A DNA stretch of 64,000 bases from Mesoflavibacter sp037029465 (GTDB lineage: Bacteria; Bacteroidota; Bacteroidia; Flavobacteriales; Flavobacteriaceae), in assembly GCF_037029465.1 (NCBI RefSeq), contig NZ_JAYMEM010000030.1, forward strand, positions 62,001-126,000, in the 5' to 3' direction. This document shows positions 15,597-25,059 of the stretch, in pieces. Both the position numbers and the translations under genes were made by a program. The notes under the pieces were generated by a model, which was not told the origin of the DNA, did not search any database, and saw only the letters and a list, made by a program, of their open reading frames with translations. The first letter of the stretch is position 1. Every line of letters starts with the position of its first letter.

Positions 15597-16816
15597 AATT
15601 TATAAAAACCATCTTTTTTCTTTTTTCTATTCTCTTTTGTCTCAAAGGAAATGCGCAACAATTAGAAACATTAATTAACGAAGCATTAGAAAACAATCCT
15701 GAAATTCAAAAATTTGAACTTCAATACAAAAGAGCTTCAGAAAAAGTAAACGAAGTCAATACTATTCCAAATACTGAATTTGGCGTTGGCTACTTTGTAA
15801 GTGAACCGGAAACAAGAACAGGTGCACAACGGTTTAAAGTGTCAGCAAAACAAATGTTACCATGGTTTGGCACCATTACTTCTCGTGAAGATTATGTAAC
15901 CGCTTTGGCAGAAGCGAAATATGAAGATATTGTGATTGCTAAACGTAAATTGATGGCTTCGGTGTCGCAATCGTATTACAATCTGTATGCAAATCAAGCC
16001 ACACAACAAGTAATAAGTGAGAATATCAAACTATTGGAAACCTACGAAACTATGGCGTTAACCTCTGTTGAGGTTGGTAAAGCTTCTGCAGTAGATGTAT
16101 TGCGTCTTCAAATGCGACAAAACGATTTAAAGCAACTAAAAGAGGTATTGCAACAACAGTTTTTAGCAGAACAAACCAATTTAAATAACCTTTTAAATAG
16201 AGACAATAAAACGAAAATTTCAGTTGTAGATAGTTTAACTATTCCTTTGGAAGATTTTGAAATTACTTCGGAAAATTTATCGGTTCATCCTGAATTGTTG
16301 AAGTTTGACAAACTCTATCAATCCATAGAAAAATCAGAATTGCTAAATCAAAAAGAAAGCAGTCCCATGGTTGGTTTTGGATTGGATTACATCAATGTAC
16401 AAGAAAGACCAAATATGAGTTTTTCAGATAATGGTAAAGATATTATCATGCCAATGCTATCGGTGTCAATTCCCATTTTTAATAAAAAATACAAGTCGGT
16501 TACCAAACAAAACGAATTGGAACAACAAGAAATCAATTATCAAAAGCAAGAACGATTAAACAGTTTGAAAACGCTGTTAGATAAAGCTATAAACGACCGA
16601 ATTTCAGCAAGAATAAGCCATAAAACAGCAACAACAAACCTAAAACAAGCTAAAGATGCAGAGCAAATTCTTATTAAAAGCTACGAAACCGGAACTATAG
16701 ATTTTAATGATGTTTTAGATATTCAGGAATTGCAATTAAAGTTTCAAATCAATCAAATTGAAGCGGTTAAAAAATATTACATACAAAGTACAATTATCAA
16801 TTATTTAATTCAATAA
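15593..16816 (+). CDS. TolC family outer membrane efflux protein
   Basis: This 407-residue protein has a signal peptide (cut after GNAQ) and two OEP repeats rich in heptad-like coiled coil (about 30-210 and 225-405). It should form the trimeric outer membrane channel of the CusA pump. It is shorter than CusC but matches other Bacteroidota TolC-like partners of HME pumps. Its ATG overlaps the cusA stop by 4 bases, so translation is coupled and stoichiometry is probably linked. Confidence 0.92.
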   Translation: MKFIKTIFFLFSILFCLKGNAQQLETLINEALENNPEIQKFELQYKRASEKVNEVNTIPNTEFGVGYFVSEPETRTGAQRFKVSAKQMLPWFGTITSREDYVTALAEAKYEDIVIAKRKLMASVSQSYYNLYANQATQQVISENIKLLETYETMALTSVEVGKASAVDVLRLQMRQNDLKQLKEVLQQQFLAEQTNLNNLLNRDNKTKISVVDSLTIPLEDFEITSENLSVHPELLKFDKLYQSIEKSELLNQKESSPMVGFGLDYINVQERPNMSFSDNGKDIIMPMLSVSIPIFNKKYKSVTKQNELEQQEINYQKQERLNSLKTLLDKAINDRISARISHKTATTNLKQAKDAEQILIKSYETGTIDFNDVLDIQELQLKFQINQIEAVKKYYIQSTIINYLIQ

Positions 16817-16818
16817 AA

Positions 16819-17550
16819 ATGACACATACATATAACATAACAGGAATGACTTGCAACGGTTGCAAGGCTTCAGTAGAAAAAAGTTTAAACGCTTTAGATG
16901 CCGTAAATGAGGTAAAAGTAAACTTAGAAAAAGGTGAAGCTGAAATAACAATGTCATCTCATGTTTCAACAGAAAAACTACAAAATGCTTTATCAGATAA
17001 ATACACGATTACAGAAAAGCAAGAGAAAAATGTCTTTGCTTCATCAAATATGAGTAGTATGCCAATGGAAGAGAATAAAAGCAAGTTACAACAGTTAAAA
17101 CCTTTATTGCTTATCATATTTTATATAGCTTCAGCTAGTATTTTATTACACTATAAAGATTGGGCTTGGTCGGCATTTATGCTGGACTTTATGGGCTTAT
17201 TTTACATTGTGTTTAGCTTCTTTAAAATGTTAGATTTAAAAGGTTTTCCAGAATCTTTTAGTATGTACGATCCTTTAGCAAAACGTCTACCAGTTTACGG
17301 TTGGATTTACCCATTTATAGAAACAGCTTTAGGATTAATGTTTTTAATGCGTTTTGAAGTCGAAATTGCTTTAATCATTACCCTTGTCATTTTAGGCATT
17401 ACAACTATTGGTGTTACAAAAACCTTATTGGATAAAAAATCAATACGTTGTGCCTGCTTAGGTACAGCGCTTAAATTACCAATGACAGAAGCTACATTTA
17501 TCGAAAATGCCATTATGATTATTATGGCAATATTAATGTTAACTATTTAA
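16819..17550 (+). CDS. heavy-metal-associated domain fused to MauE/DoxX-like membrane domain
   Basis: This 243-residue fusion has an HMA domain at residues 1-68 with the metal motif GMTCNGC (C12, C15). Then come a Met-rich linker (NMSSMPMEEN) and four hydrophobic helices (about 92-240) of the MauE/DoxX-like type, with CACLG near 213-217. The HMA part resembles the N-terminus of copper ATPases. The protein may bind Cu in the cytoplasm and pass it to the membrane; this is inference. It starts 2 bases after the tolC-like stop, in the same operon. Confidence 0.85.
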   Translation: MTHTYNITGMTCNGCKASVEKSLNALDAVNEVKVNLEKGEAEITMSSHVSTEKLQNALSDKYTITEKQEKNVFASSNMSSMPMEENKSKLQQLKPLLLIIFYIASASILLHYKDWAWSAFMLDFMGLFYIVFSFFKMLDLKGFPESFSMYDPLAKRLPVYGWIYPFIETALGLMFLMRFEVEIALIITLVILGITTIGVTKTLLDKKSIRCACLGTALKLPMTEATFIENAIMIIMAILMLTI

Positions 17551-17561
17551 AAATTAAAACT

Positions 17562-18044
17562 ATGGAAAATTCAAATACACATTCAAAAAAAGGAAACTAC
17601 AAAACATTTTTTATAATGTTAGGCTGTTCTTTTATTACAATGTACATCACAATGTATTTAAACACCTATTCGATAGATCACGTATATTTTAGCCTTACAC
17701 GTTTTTATATGACCTGTTTAGGAATTTCAACTATGGCTGTAGTCATGTGGTTTTTTATGCGAAAAATGTATCAAGACAAAAAGAAAAATATAGCAATATT
17801 AATAGGAAGTTTAGTATTGTTTGTTAGTGCTTTATCTTTAGTAAGGATGCAAAAACCAATTATAGGCGATATTTTATGGATGAAAGCCATGATACCACAC
17901 CATTCAATTGCTATTTTAACTAGTGAAAGAGCAGATATTAAAGATCCAGAAGTAAAACAATTGGCAGAAGATATTATTACAGCTCAAAAGAAAGAAATTG
18001 AAGAAATGAAAGCCATGATAAAACGATTAGAAAATGAAAAATAA
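17562..18044 (+). CDS. DUF305 domain membrane protein
   Basis: This 160-residue protein has three hydrophobic helices (about 15-35, 45-65 and 77-97) followed by a DUF305 helical segment from about 102 with MKAMIPHHSIAILTSE and a C-terminal charged helix. DUF305 proteins carry conserved Met/His residues and are often found with copper-handling genes; here MIPHHS is intact. Its end overlaps the start of cusB by 11 bases. It is probably a metal-linked membrane protein of the efflux operon, precise role unknown. Confidence 0.85.
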   Translation: MENSNTHSKKGNYKTFFIMLGCSFITMYITMYLNTYSIDHVYFSLTRFYMTCLGISTMAVVMWFFMRKMYQDKKKNIAILIGSLVLFVSALSLVRMQKPIIGDILWMKAMIPHHSIAILTSERADIKDPEVKQLAEDIITAQKKEIEEMKAMIKRLENEK

Positions 18045-19764
18045 TAAAATAATCATTTATGTAGTATTGCTTTTGACTGGTGTATTGGTTGGTTGGTTGT
18101 TGTTTGGTAGTAGTTCCAATGAAGAAGCAAATCATAACCATGATGAGGCTTCGCAAACCAATCAAATGTGGACGTGCTCAATGCATCCACAAATCATGCA
18201 GTCTGAACCAGGAGATTGCCCAATTTGTGGTATGGATTTAATTCCTGCTGAAGCTGGCGCAGATGGTTTAACAGCAGACCAATTCAAATTAACACCAAAT
18301 GCTATGGCGTTGGCAAACATTCAAACTACGGTAATAGATAATGGTTCAATTGAAAATGGAATCATAAAATTATCAGGAAAAATAGCCGAAAACGAGGAAG
18401 CAAACGCTGTGCAAGTCAGCTATTTTTCAGGTAGAATTGAGCGTTTAAATATCAGTTTTACAGGAGAAGAAGTGCGTAAAGGACAACTGTTAGCCGCTAT
18501 TTATTCACCAGAATTATACGCAGCCCAACAAGAGTTGATTACAGCATCTTCCTTAAAGGAATCTCAACCTGCTTTATACAAAGCGGTACGAAATAAATTA
18601 AAGCTTTGGAAACTTTCTGAAAACCAAATCAATCAAATTGAAACATCAGGAAAAGTTATTGAAAATTTTCCGGTATATGCTACCGTTTCTGGAACAGTCA
18701 CCGAAAAGCTTGTAGAACAAGGAGATTATATAAAACAAGGACAACCATTGCTAAAAATTGCAAACTTAAATACGGTTTGGGCAAATTTTGATGTATATGA
18801 AAATCAGATTGAACAATTCAAAAAAGGTCAAGAAGTTAAAGTGATAACTAATGCATATCCTAATAAAATATTTAAAGGAACGGTAGATTTTATAGATCCA
18901 GTTTTAAATTCCAAAACACGTACTGTAGATTTACGCGTGGTTTTAAATAATAAAGAAGCCATTTTTAAACCAGGAATGTTTGTATCTGCAGAAATTGAAA
19001 GCGATAAAATCAATTCAAATGAAGTGATAACCGTTCCATCTTCTGCGGTGCTTTGGACTGGCGAACGTTCTGTAGTCTATATCAAATCAAATCCTAACGA
19101 GCCTGTTTTTAAACTCAAAGAAGTCACTTTAGGTAATAAAATAGGCGATAACTACAAAGTGTTGGACGGATTATCCTCAGGAAACGAAATTGTGACCAAC
19201 GGAACATTTACAGTAGATGCAGCAGCACAATTACAAGACAAAAAAAGTATGATGAATCAGCCAGTTGCTAAAGAAATGACTGTAAATGATGACTATTCAA
19301 AAATCACTCGATTAGAATCACCAAAAGCATTTCAACAACAATTAAAACAAGTGTATGATAACTACATAAATTTAAAAGATGCTTTGGTGGAAGATAATTC
19401 AGAACAAGCAACTAGTGATGCCAAAAAAATAATATCAAGCTTTCGTAAGATAAATATGGAATTATTAACAGGCGAGGCACACAAACAATGGATGACTTTA
19501 GAAGGTCACATTCAGTCATCTGCTAATTCTATTTCTAAATCCTCTGAAATTAAAACACAAAGAGATCATTTCAAACAATTATCTACTCAACTAATAAAGG
19601 CGGTTCAATTATTTGGTGTCAATGAAAAAGTATATGTGGAGTTTTGTCCTATGGCAGATAACAATAATGGCGCATATTGGTTGAGTAAAGAAGAGCAAAT
19701 CTTAAATCCTTATTTTGGTGATACTATGCTTAAATGTGGTGAAGTAAAACAAACAATAGAATAA
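18034..19764 (+). CDS. cusB: CusB-like periplasmic adaptor with HMBD and DUF3347 domains
   Basis: This 576-residue membrane fusion protein bridges CusA and the TolC-like channel. It has an N-terminal anchor (about 5-24), then a heavy-metal-binding domain with WTCSMHPQI and DCPICGMDLIP (C48, C62, C65). The barrel-sandwich hybrid and beta-barrel regions follow (about 100-400), and a C-terminal DUF3347 domain from about 430 contains FCPMADNNNGAYWL. The extra metal-binding ends suggest direct Cu/Ag handover. Odd order: it is last in the operon rather than next to cusA. Confidence 0.92.
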   Translation: MKNNKIIIYVVLLLTGVLVGWLLFGSSSNEEANHNHDEASQTNQMWTCSMHPQIMQSEPGDCPICGMDLIPAEAGADGLTADQFKLTPNAMALANIQTTVIDNGSIENGIIKLSGKIAENEEANAVQVSYFSGRIERLNISFTGEEVRKGQLLAAIYSPELYAAQQELITASSLKESQPALYKAVRNKLKLWKLSENQINQIETSGKVIENFPVYATVSGTVTEKLVEQGDYIKQGQPLLKIANLNTVWANFDVYENQIEQFKKGQEVKVITNAYPNKIFKGTVDFIDPVLNSKTRTVDLRVVLNNKEAIFKPGMFVSAEIESDKINSNEVITVPSSAVLWTGERSVVYIKSNPNEPVFKLKEVTLGNKIGDNYKVLDGLSSGNEIVTNGTFTVDAAAQLQDKKSMMNQPVAKEMTVNDDYSKITRLESPKAFQQQLKQVYDNYINLKDALVEDNSEQATSDAKKIISSFRKINMELLTGEAHKQWMTLEGHIQSSANSISKSSEIKTQRDHFKQLSTQLIKAVQLFGVNEKVYVEFCPMADNNNGAYWLSKEEQILNPYFGDTMLKCGEVKQTIE

Positions 19765-19795
19765 ATAACATAAACAATAATTAAATTTTAAAACA

Positions 19796-20245
19796 ATGAA
19801 GAAAGTAATTTTAAGTATAGCTGTAATCGTAGCTATGGGTTTAACAAGTTGTAAAGAAGAAGCTAAAAAAGTAGAAGAAACTGTTTCAACAGAAGTGTCA
19901 GAAGCATCAAAAGACATTGCAATGACAGAATTGTCTTTTGGAGTAAGAGGAAACTGTGGTATGTGTAAAGACACTATCGAGAAAGCCGCAAATGGAGTAG
20001 AAGGTGTAGCAACTGCAAATTGGGATACAGACAAAAAGAAAATAGATGTATCTTTTGATAGCTCTAAAACAGATGAAATGGCAATTCACAATGCAATCGC
20101 AGCATCAGGTTACGACACAGAAAAAGTAGCTGGAGATGAAGAAGTTTACAAAAACCTACCAGGATGTTGCCATTATGATCACGACATGGCAATGAATCAA
20201 TCAGGAGATGGTGAAAGTGAAGATCATTCTAATCACAATCATTAA
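19796..20245 (+). CDS. heavy-metal-associated domain lipoprotein with His-rich tail
   Basis: This 149-residue protein has a lipobox LTSC (Cys19), a linker, and an HMA fold from about 44 to 115 with the motif GNCGMCKDTIE (C54, C57). The C-terminus contains PGCCHYDHDM and ends EDHSNHNH, giving many extra Cys/His ligands. It is probably a periplasmic copper/silver chaperone or sponge for the efflux system. It lies 31 bases after cusB and is closed by a strong terminator. Confidence 0.88.
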   Translation: MKKVILSIAVIVAMGLTSCKEEAKKVEETVSTEVSEASKDIAMTELSFGVRGNCGMCKDTIEKAANGVEGVATANWDTDKKKIDVSFDSSKTDEMAIHNAIAASGYDTEKVAGDEEVYKNLPGCCHYDHDMAMNQSGDGESEDHSNHNH

Positions 20246-20276
20246 AATTATCAACTTTTTTGTCACCTAAAAAAAT

Positions 20277-20310
20277 AAAACCCTGTAAAATCAATATTTT
20301 ACAGGGTTTT
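20277..20310. terminator. bidirectional intrinsic terminator
   Basis: A 15-bp stem (AAAACCCTGTAAAAT with ATTTTACAGGGTTTT) separates the copper operon from the tmRNA gene and has T or A runs on both sides, so it can serve both. Confidence 0.88.
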
Positions 20311-20313
20311 TTG

Positions 20314-20708
20314 TGGAGTCGGAGAGAATCGAACTCTCGTCCAAACAAGTAACCAAATAGCTTTCTACACGTTTAGTCTTTTCTTATTTTTTCGTCAGCA
20401 ACCTGGTTAAAGACAACCTAGTTACTACTTATCTTTTTTAAGTTTCGAATTGGCATCAAAGCGCTACCAAATCTATTTTGACTTTTACGATGCCTCAAAA
20501 AGGAACGCCGTCAATCAAGGCTTTCCAGAGACATTTAGCTTGCTTACCTTGTAAGCCTAGGCGTAATCTTACTATAATTCAGATTAGGCAGCTAAAGCGT
20601 AGTTATTCTCGCCGTTTAAAAAGTTGACCTAGCGTTTTACGTGTCTCATAGTCGTTACACGACGTGCTTACCATTTAATTAATCTCGCTGTCAAAACCAG
20701 TCGACCCC
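20314..20708 (-). ncRNA. ssrA: transfer-messenger RNA (tmRNA)
   Basis: The minus strand begins GGGGTCGACTGGTTTTGACA, the standard 5' end of tmRNA, and ends with the T-arm and acceptor (GAGAGTTCGATTCTC then CGACTCC). The acceptor stem GGGGTCG pairs with CGACTCC including one G-T. The terminal CCA is not encoded in full and would be added. The tag frame at 20584-20613 reads GENNYALAA then stop, so the tag after the tRNA alanine is AGENNYALAA. Length is about 395 nt. It rescues stalled ribosomes with SmpB. Confidence 0.97.
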
Positions 20709-20716
20709 AATTTTAT

Positions 20717-20812
20717 GGCGTTACCCACTTTTGCTTTTAAAGGCAAAAGTGCGTCAGGCTTTCGGTAGTCGCAATCAGAGATGTGCTCCAACAATACCTC
20801 AATCCTTAACGC
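20717..20812. repeat. family 2 structured dispersed repeat, copy a
   Basis: The copy begins GGCGTTACCC and ends CCTTAACGC; GCGTTA pairs with TAACGC. It contains a 9-bp hairpin CACTTTTGC/GCAAAAGTG (20726-20751) and the shared core AGTCGCAATCAGAGATGTGC. It starts 8 bases upstream of the tmRNA 5' end, leaving no room for a promoter between them. Confidence 0.75.
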
Positions 20813-21004
20813 GGTCCTAAACCAAAGGTTATTGTATTACCCTATTTTAAGTAAAGGACTGCGAATTTACTAAAAATAATACATCAAAAAATATACCAAC
20901 GCATATTTATAATAAACTTAAGAAAAAATGTCAGATTTGCTATAAAAATTTCATTTGCTAAAGCTTAATAATAAAGGTATTTTAGCAGGATTAAAACTTA
21001 CTAA

Positions 21005-22210
21005 ATGAAATTCGCAATAATTAAAGAACGCAAAAATCCACCAGATAGACGCGTTGTATTTTCACCAAAAGATTTAAAAACATTAAAAGATAATTTTCCA
21101 GAAGCAGAAGTGTTTGTAGAGGCTTCAGATATTAGGATATTTCCAGATAAAGCCTATTCAGATTTAGGATTTAAAGTAACAGAAGACGTATCAGAAGCAG
21201 ACGTAATGTTAGGTGTAAAAGAAGTGCCTATTGAAGCTTTAATTCCTAATAAAAAATATTTTTTCTTTAGTCATACTATAAAAAAACAACCTTACAACCG
21301 TAAGTTGTTAAAAGCCATTTTAGAAAAAAATATCGAGTTATACGATCACGAAACTATCGTTAAAGAAAGCGGAGCAAGACTAATAGGTTTTGGTCGCTAC
21401 GCAGGATTAGTTGGTGCTTATAATGGGTTTAGAGCTTTAGGATTACGTGACGGTTTGTTTGAATTACCAAAAGTAGAACACTTAAAAGATTTAGACGAGG
21501 TAAAAGCAGAGCTTGATAAAATAAAATTACCAAATATTAAGATTGTACTTTCCGGAACAGGTAAAGTAGCAAAAGGCGCTAAAGAAATTTTAGACCATTT
21601 AAAAATCAAAGAAGTAAGCGATGCGTTATACTTAACTACAGATTTTACAGAGCCAGTTTATTGCATGATTGATGTTATGGAATACAACAAACGTAAAGAT
21701 GGTAAAGTAGGTAGTAGACCAGAATTTTATAAAGACCCAAGCGGTTACGAAAGCAATTTTATGCCTTACGCTAAGGTTACCGATTTTTTTATCGCAGGTC
21801 ATTTTTACGGTGATGGCGCTCCGTATTTATTTACAAGAGAAGATGCTAAACATCCAGATTTTAAAATTAATTTGGTGGCAGATGTTTCTTGTGATATTGA
21901 CGGACCAGTTGCTAGTACAATAAGACCGTCTACTATAGCAGATCCATTTTATGGTTACGATCCAATGACAGAAAAAGAAGTACCATACAATGCAAAAGGC
22001 GCAATTACCGTTATGGCTGTAGATAATTTACCATGCGAATTACCAAAAGACGCAAGTGAAGGTTTTGGAGATATGTTTTTAAAATCGGTGATACCTGCAT
22101 TTTTTAATGGCGATAAAAATGGTGTTTTAAAACGTGCAAAAATGACAGAAAACGGAAAGTTAACCAAACGTTATACTTATCTACAAGATTATGTAGATGG
22201 AAAAGAATAA
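21005..22210 (+). CDS. saccharopine dehydrogenase-like NAD(P)-dependent oxidoreductase
   Basis: This 401-residue protein is related to the alanine dehydrogenase/transhydrogenase N-terminal fold and to lysine-ketoglutarate reductase. FFFSHTIKKQPYNRKLL closely matches the SHTIKAQ substrate motif of the latter, and KIVLSGTGKVAKGAKEIL is a Rossmann nucleotide loop. The C-terminal part includes LVADVSCDIDGPVAS, also family-typical. It probably forms or cleaves a saccharopine-like C-N bond, but the physiological substrate is uncertain. It stands alone between the tmRNA gene and a lipoprotein gene. Confidence 0.8.
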   Translation: MKFAIIKERKNPPDRRVVFSPKDLKTLKDNFPEAEVFVEASDIRIFPDKAYSDLGFKVTEDVSEADVMLGVKEVPIEALIPNKKYFFFSHTIKKQPYNRKLLKAILEKNIELYDHETIVKESGARLIGFGRYAGLVGAYNGFRALGLRDGLFELPKVEHLKDLDEVKAELDKIKLPNIKIVLSGTGKVAKGAKEILDHLKIKEVSDALYLTTDFTEPVYCMIDVMEYNKRKDGKVGSRPEFYKDPSGYESNFMPYAKVTDFFIAGHFYGDGAPYLFTREDAKHPDFKINLVADVSCDIDGPVASTIRPSTIADPFYGYDPMTEKEVPYNAKGAITVMAVDNLPCELPKDASEGFGDMFLKSVIPAFFNGDKNGVLKRAKMTENGKLTKRYTYLQDYVDGKE

Positions 22211-22314
22211 GTTTTAAGTAGGTGTTTGTTAAACTAATTTGTTATAATTATATAATAACACGCAACCATATAGATACTTTGTTATCTATTAAACATAATC
22301 AATAATTAAAGAAT

Positions 22315-24375
22315 ATGAAATTTTCAAAACTGCTTTATGCATGTGCATTCCTTTTTATAGTTTTTTCTTGTGAAAAGGACAATAACATTCCTATTAACCA
22401 ACAACAAGAAGATGGATTGTCTGATAATCCATTCTTTGCTAATTTTGGCTCGCAAATTTCAGCAGATTTTATTGGTCGTGTTGTTGATGAAAATGACGAG
22501 CCAATTATAGGAGCAAACATCACTTTAGGTAGCGGATTTGCTATAACCGATGTTAATGGTGTTTTTACAGTAAACGATGCTTCAGTTTATGAGAAGTTTG
22601 CATACATCAAAGCTTCTAAACAAGGTTATATTTCTGGATCTAGAGCATTAGTGCCAACCGATGGTGTTAACCAAGTAAAAATAATGTTATTGGATGCAAC
22701 ACCAAATGCAACCATAGTTTCTAGTCAGGCTATTACTGTAGATTTACCAAATGGTACTAAAGTAGATTTTGATGGTGGTTTTGAGACTTCAACGGGTGTT
22801 ACTTATCAAGGTAATGTAGATGTGGTGTTAAGACATTTAAATCCAGATGAAGAAGATATGAACCTGCAAATGCCAGGTATGTTAATAGCTAAAGATGCTG
22901 CTGACGATTTAAGAACGCTAGAAACTTACGGTATGATTGCTGTAGAACTAATTGGTGAAAATGGAGAAGATTTAAACATCACTTCTGGTACAACAGCAAC
23001 TATAACTATTCCTGTACCAACCAATACAACAAATCCACCAGCAACAATTCCACTATGGTATTTTGATGAGCAAAACGGATATTGGGTAGAAGAAGGTGAG
23101 GCTACATTAATAGGTAATGAATATGTTGGAGAAGTATCGCATTTTAGTTTTTGGAATTGTGATGCACCTTTTGATGTTGTACAAACATGCATTACGTTAC
23201 AAGACAGTAACGGAAATCCTTTACCAAGTTTATATACACAATTAACTTTACAAACAACTACATGGAATTCAACTTCAGGAGGATATACAAATGCTAACGG
23301 AGAAGTTTGTGGTTTAATTGCTGCTAATGAAGCGTTGACTTTAACGATTCCTAATTATGGTTGTGATGTGTTTACAACGACAGTTGGACCATTTTCTGCT
23401 GATGATACAATTACGGTTACAGTAACAAATTCAACAGAACAAATAACTACACTTACAGGAATGTTTAATGATTGTGATGGTAACCCAATTACTAACGGTT
23501 ACATGCAAATAGTAAACGGTAGCAATGCGCAAATTATACCAATTACAGATGGTATGGTAAATGAGAGTATTAGTTATTGTGCTGCAGATAGCTCATATAT
23601 AATTAATGTGATAGATGCTTCTGGAGGACAAGAAACCGACACGTTTACAGGAAATTTTACAGCTATAACAGATTTAGGAACAGCTTCAACTTGTATCACT
23701 TTAGGCGATTTTGATAATGATGGTGTTTATGACATAGATGAGGACATTAATGGAAACGGAAATTTATTAGATGATGATACCGACCAAGATGGTATACCAA
23801 ACTATCAAGACGAAGATGATGATGGTGATGGTATAAACACTGCAGATGAAGTTTACGGTAGTAATACCAATCCTATGGATCAAGATAGCGATGGCGATGG
23901 TATACCTGATTATCTAGATCCTCAAGACGTTGCGGTTTATGGAGCAGAATGGTACTCTGAAGGCTGTGATGGTTTGACTTATGATTTAGAACAGTTTAAT
24001 GATAATTACATTAATTCTGATATTACATTTTACGTAACTCAAGCAGATGCAGATAATGCAACAAATCCAGTAGCTAGTCCATATGATAATATAGATGATT
24101 TACAAATGTTGTTTGTAAGAGTGGAAAATATCATTTCAGGTCAAGTTACTACCAACGGAGTGTTCTATTTATTAGGTGCGAATGTTACTGTAGATACAGA
24201 CCAAGATGGTTTATTTGATTGTGAAGAATTAACAGGTATAGATAATGGGTTATCTTCAGCTAACCCAAACGGAAACATCACAGACCCTAATAACCCAGAT
24301 ACCGATGGAGATGGTGTTGATGATGGTCAAGAAGCCTTAAATGGAACAGATCCAAACGATCCAGATGATAATTAA
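22315..24375 (+). CDS. surface lipoprotein with carboxypeptidase-regulatory-like domain and calcium-type repeats
   Basis: This 686-residue protein has a lipobox VFSC near residue 19. A CarboxypepD_reg-like beta domain follows at about 52-130 (FIGRVVDENDEPIIGANITLG), then several beta-rich Ig-like regions. Two clusters of thrombospondin type 3-like Asp-rich repeats lie at about 468-540 (DTDQDGIPNYQDEDDDGDG) and at the C-terminus (DTDGDGVDDGQEALNGTD). The repeats bind calcium in known proteins. No sorting domain is visible after the last repeat. It is probably an exposed outer-membrane lipoprotein; its ligand is unknown. Confidence 0.85.
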   Translation: MKFSKLLYACAFLFIVFSCEKDNNIPINQQQEDGLSDNPFFANFGSQISADFIGRVVDENDEPIIGANITLGSGFAITDVNGVFTVNDASVYEKFAYIKASKQGYISGSRALVPTDGVNQVKIMLLDATPNATIVSSQAITVDLPNGTKVDFDGGFETSTGVTYQGNVDVVLRHLNPDEEDMNLQMPGMLIAKDAADDLRTLETYGMIAVELIGENGEDLNITSGTTATITIPVPTNTTNPPATIPLWYFDEQNGYWVEEGEATLIGNEYVGEVSHFSFWNCDAPFDVVQTCITLQDSNGNPLPSLYTQLTLQTTTWNSTSGGYTNANGEVCGLIAANEALTLTIPNYGCDVFTTTVGPFSADDTITVTVTNSTEQITTLTGMFNDCDGNPITNGYMQIVNGSNAQIIPITDGMVNESISYCAADSSYIINVIDASGGQETDTFTGNFTAITDLGTASTCITLGDFDNDGVYDIDEDINGNGNLLDDDTDQDGIPNYQDEDDDGDGINTADEVYGSNTNPMDQDSDGDGIPDYLDPQDVAVYGAEWYSEGCDGLTYDLEQFNDNYINSDITFYVTQADADNATNPVASPYDNIDDLQMLFVRVENIISGQVTTNGVFYLLGANVTVDTDQDGLFDCEELTGIDNGLSSANPNGNITDPNNPDTDGDGVDDGQEALNGTDPNDPDDN

Positions 24376-24378
24376 AAT

Positions 24379-24408
24379 AAAAAAGCTTCCTAATCAGGAA
24401 GCTTTTTT
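24379..24408. terminator. bidirectional terminator overlapping the end of the DUF1361 gene
   Basis: A 13-bp stem AAAAAAGCTTCCT/AGGAAGCTTTTTT has a 4-base loop. The last codons and the stop (24394-24396) of the convergent DUF1361 gene lie inside the right arm. Confidence 0.85.
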
Positions 24409-25059
24409 ATTATTATTACTTTTAAAAGCATAATAAAACACTGCTAAAAACAAAGCGAAAAGAGCAGTAAATAACCAAGCGTTATAATGTGTTTTAGGAT
24501 TAAAAATTATACTTGTAATACTTTCAAAAATGGATAAGGGTTGACTTAAAACTTCCCAAGAGTTAAACCTTAAATATCTACCTAAATACACACCAAAAGC
24601 AACTAAAACAATAAGTATAGGTGTTATGTAGGTTGAGGTTGTTTTGCCAAATTTCTTCTTAAAAATAATTTCCATAGTCAATAGCGATTGATAGAAAAAA
24701 TACATACCTGTAACAGCAAATGCACTTATGGTTAATACATCTAGCCAAATACGATTTGGATGACTGTATTGCAAATGAAACAAGTCGGTAATAATATATG
24801 GTGCATTGGGTAAAAACAATAGCCAAACTATGCTAATCGTGATAAGGATAACACTATTTATTTTTTGTTGAAATGATAAATAAGTACTTATGAAAAAAGG
24901 GATAAAGGCTAAAAATAAATTCCACACTAAGAATAAATAGTAATAAGAATGCGTTAATTTCATTCTAATCATTAATATAAATAGGCTAAAAACTGATAAG
25001 CCTATAAACGTTGAAAAGATTTTACTTTGGGTAAAAAGTAGTTGTTTTATGTTATTCAT
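24394..25059 (-). CDS. DUF1361 domain membrane protein
   Basis: This 221-residue protein has six hydrophobic segments spread over the whole length. LVWNLFLAFIPFFIS, LLFLPNAPYIITDLFHL and YLGRYLRFNSWEVL are the recurring motifs of DUF1361. The function of the family is unknown. It is the last gene of a four-gene minus-strand operon and overlaps the DUF2809 gene by 8 bases. Confidence 0.9.
   Translation of the reverse strand: MNNIKQLLFTQSKIFSTFIGLSVFSLFILMIRMKLTHSYYYLFLVWNLFLAFIPFFISTYLSFQQKINSVILITISIVWLLFLPNAPYIITDLFHLQYSHPNRIWLDVLTISAFAVTGMYFFYQSLLTMEIIFKKKFGKTTSTYITPILIVLVAFGVYLGRYLRFNSWEVLSQPLSIFESITSIIFNPKTHYNAWLFTALFALFLAVFYYAFKSNNNKKAS

Noticed and set aside
20314..20400. tRNA gene
   Set aside because: The T-arm-like end belongs to the tmRNA; no anticodon arm follows.
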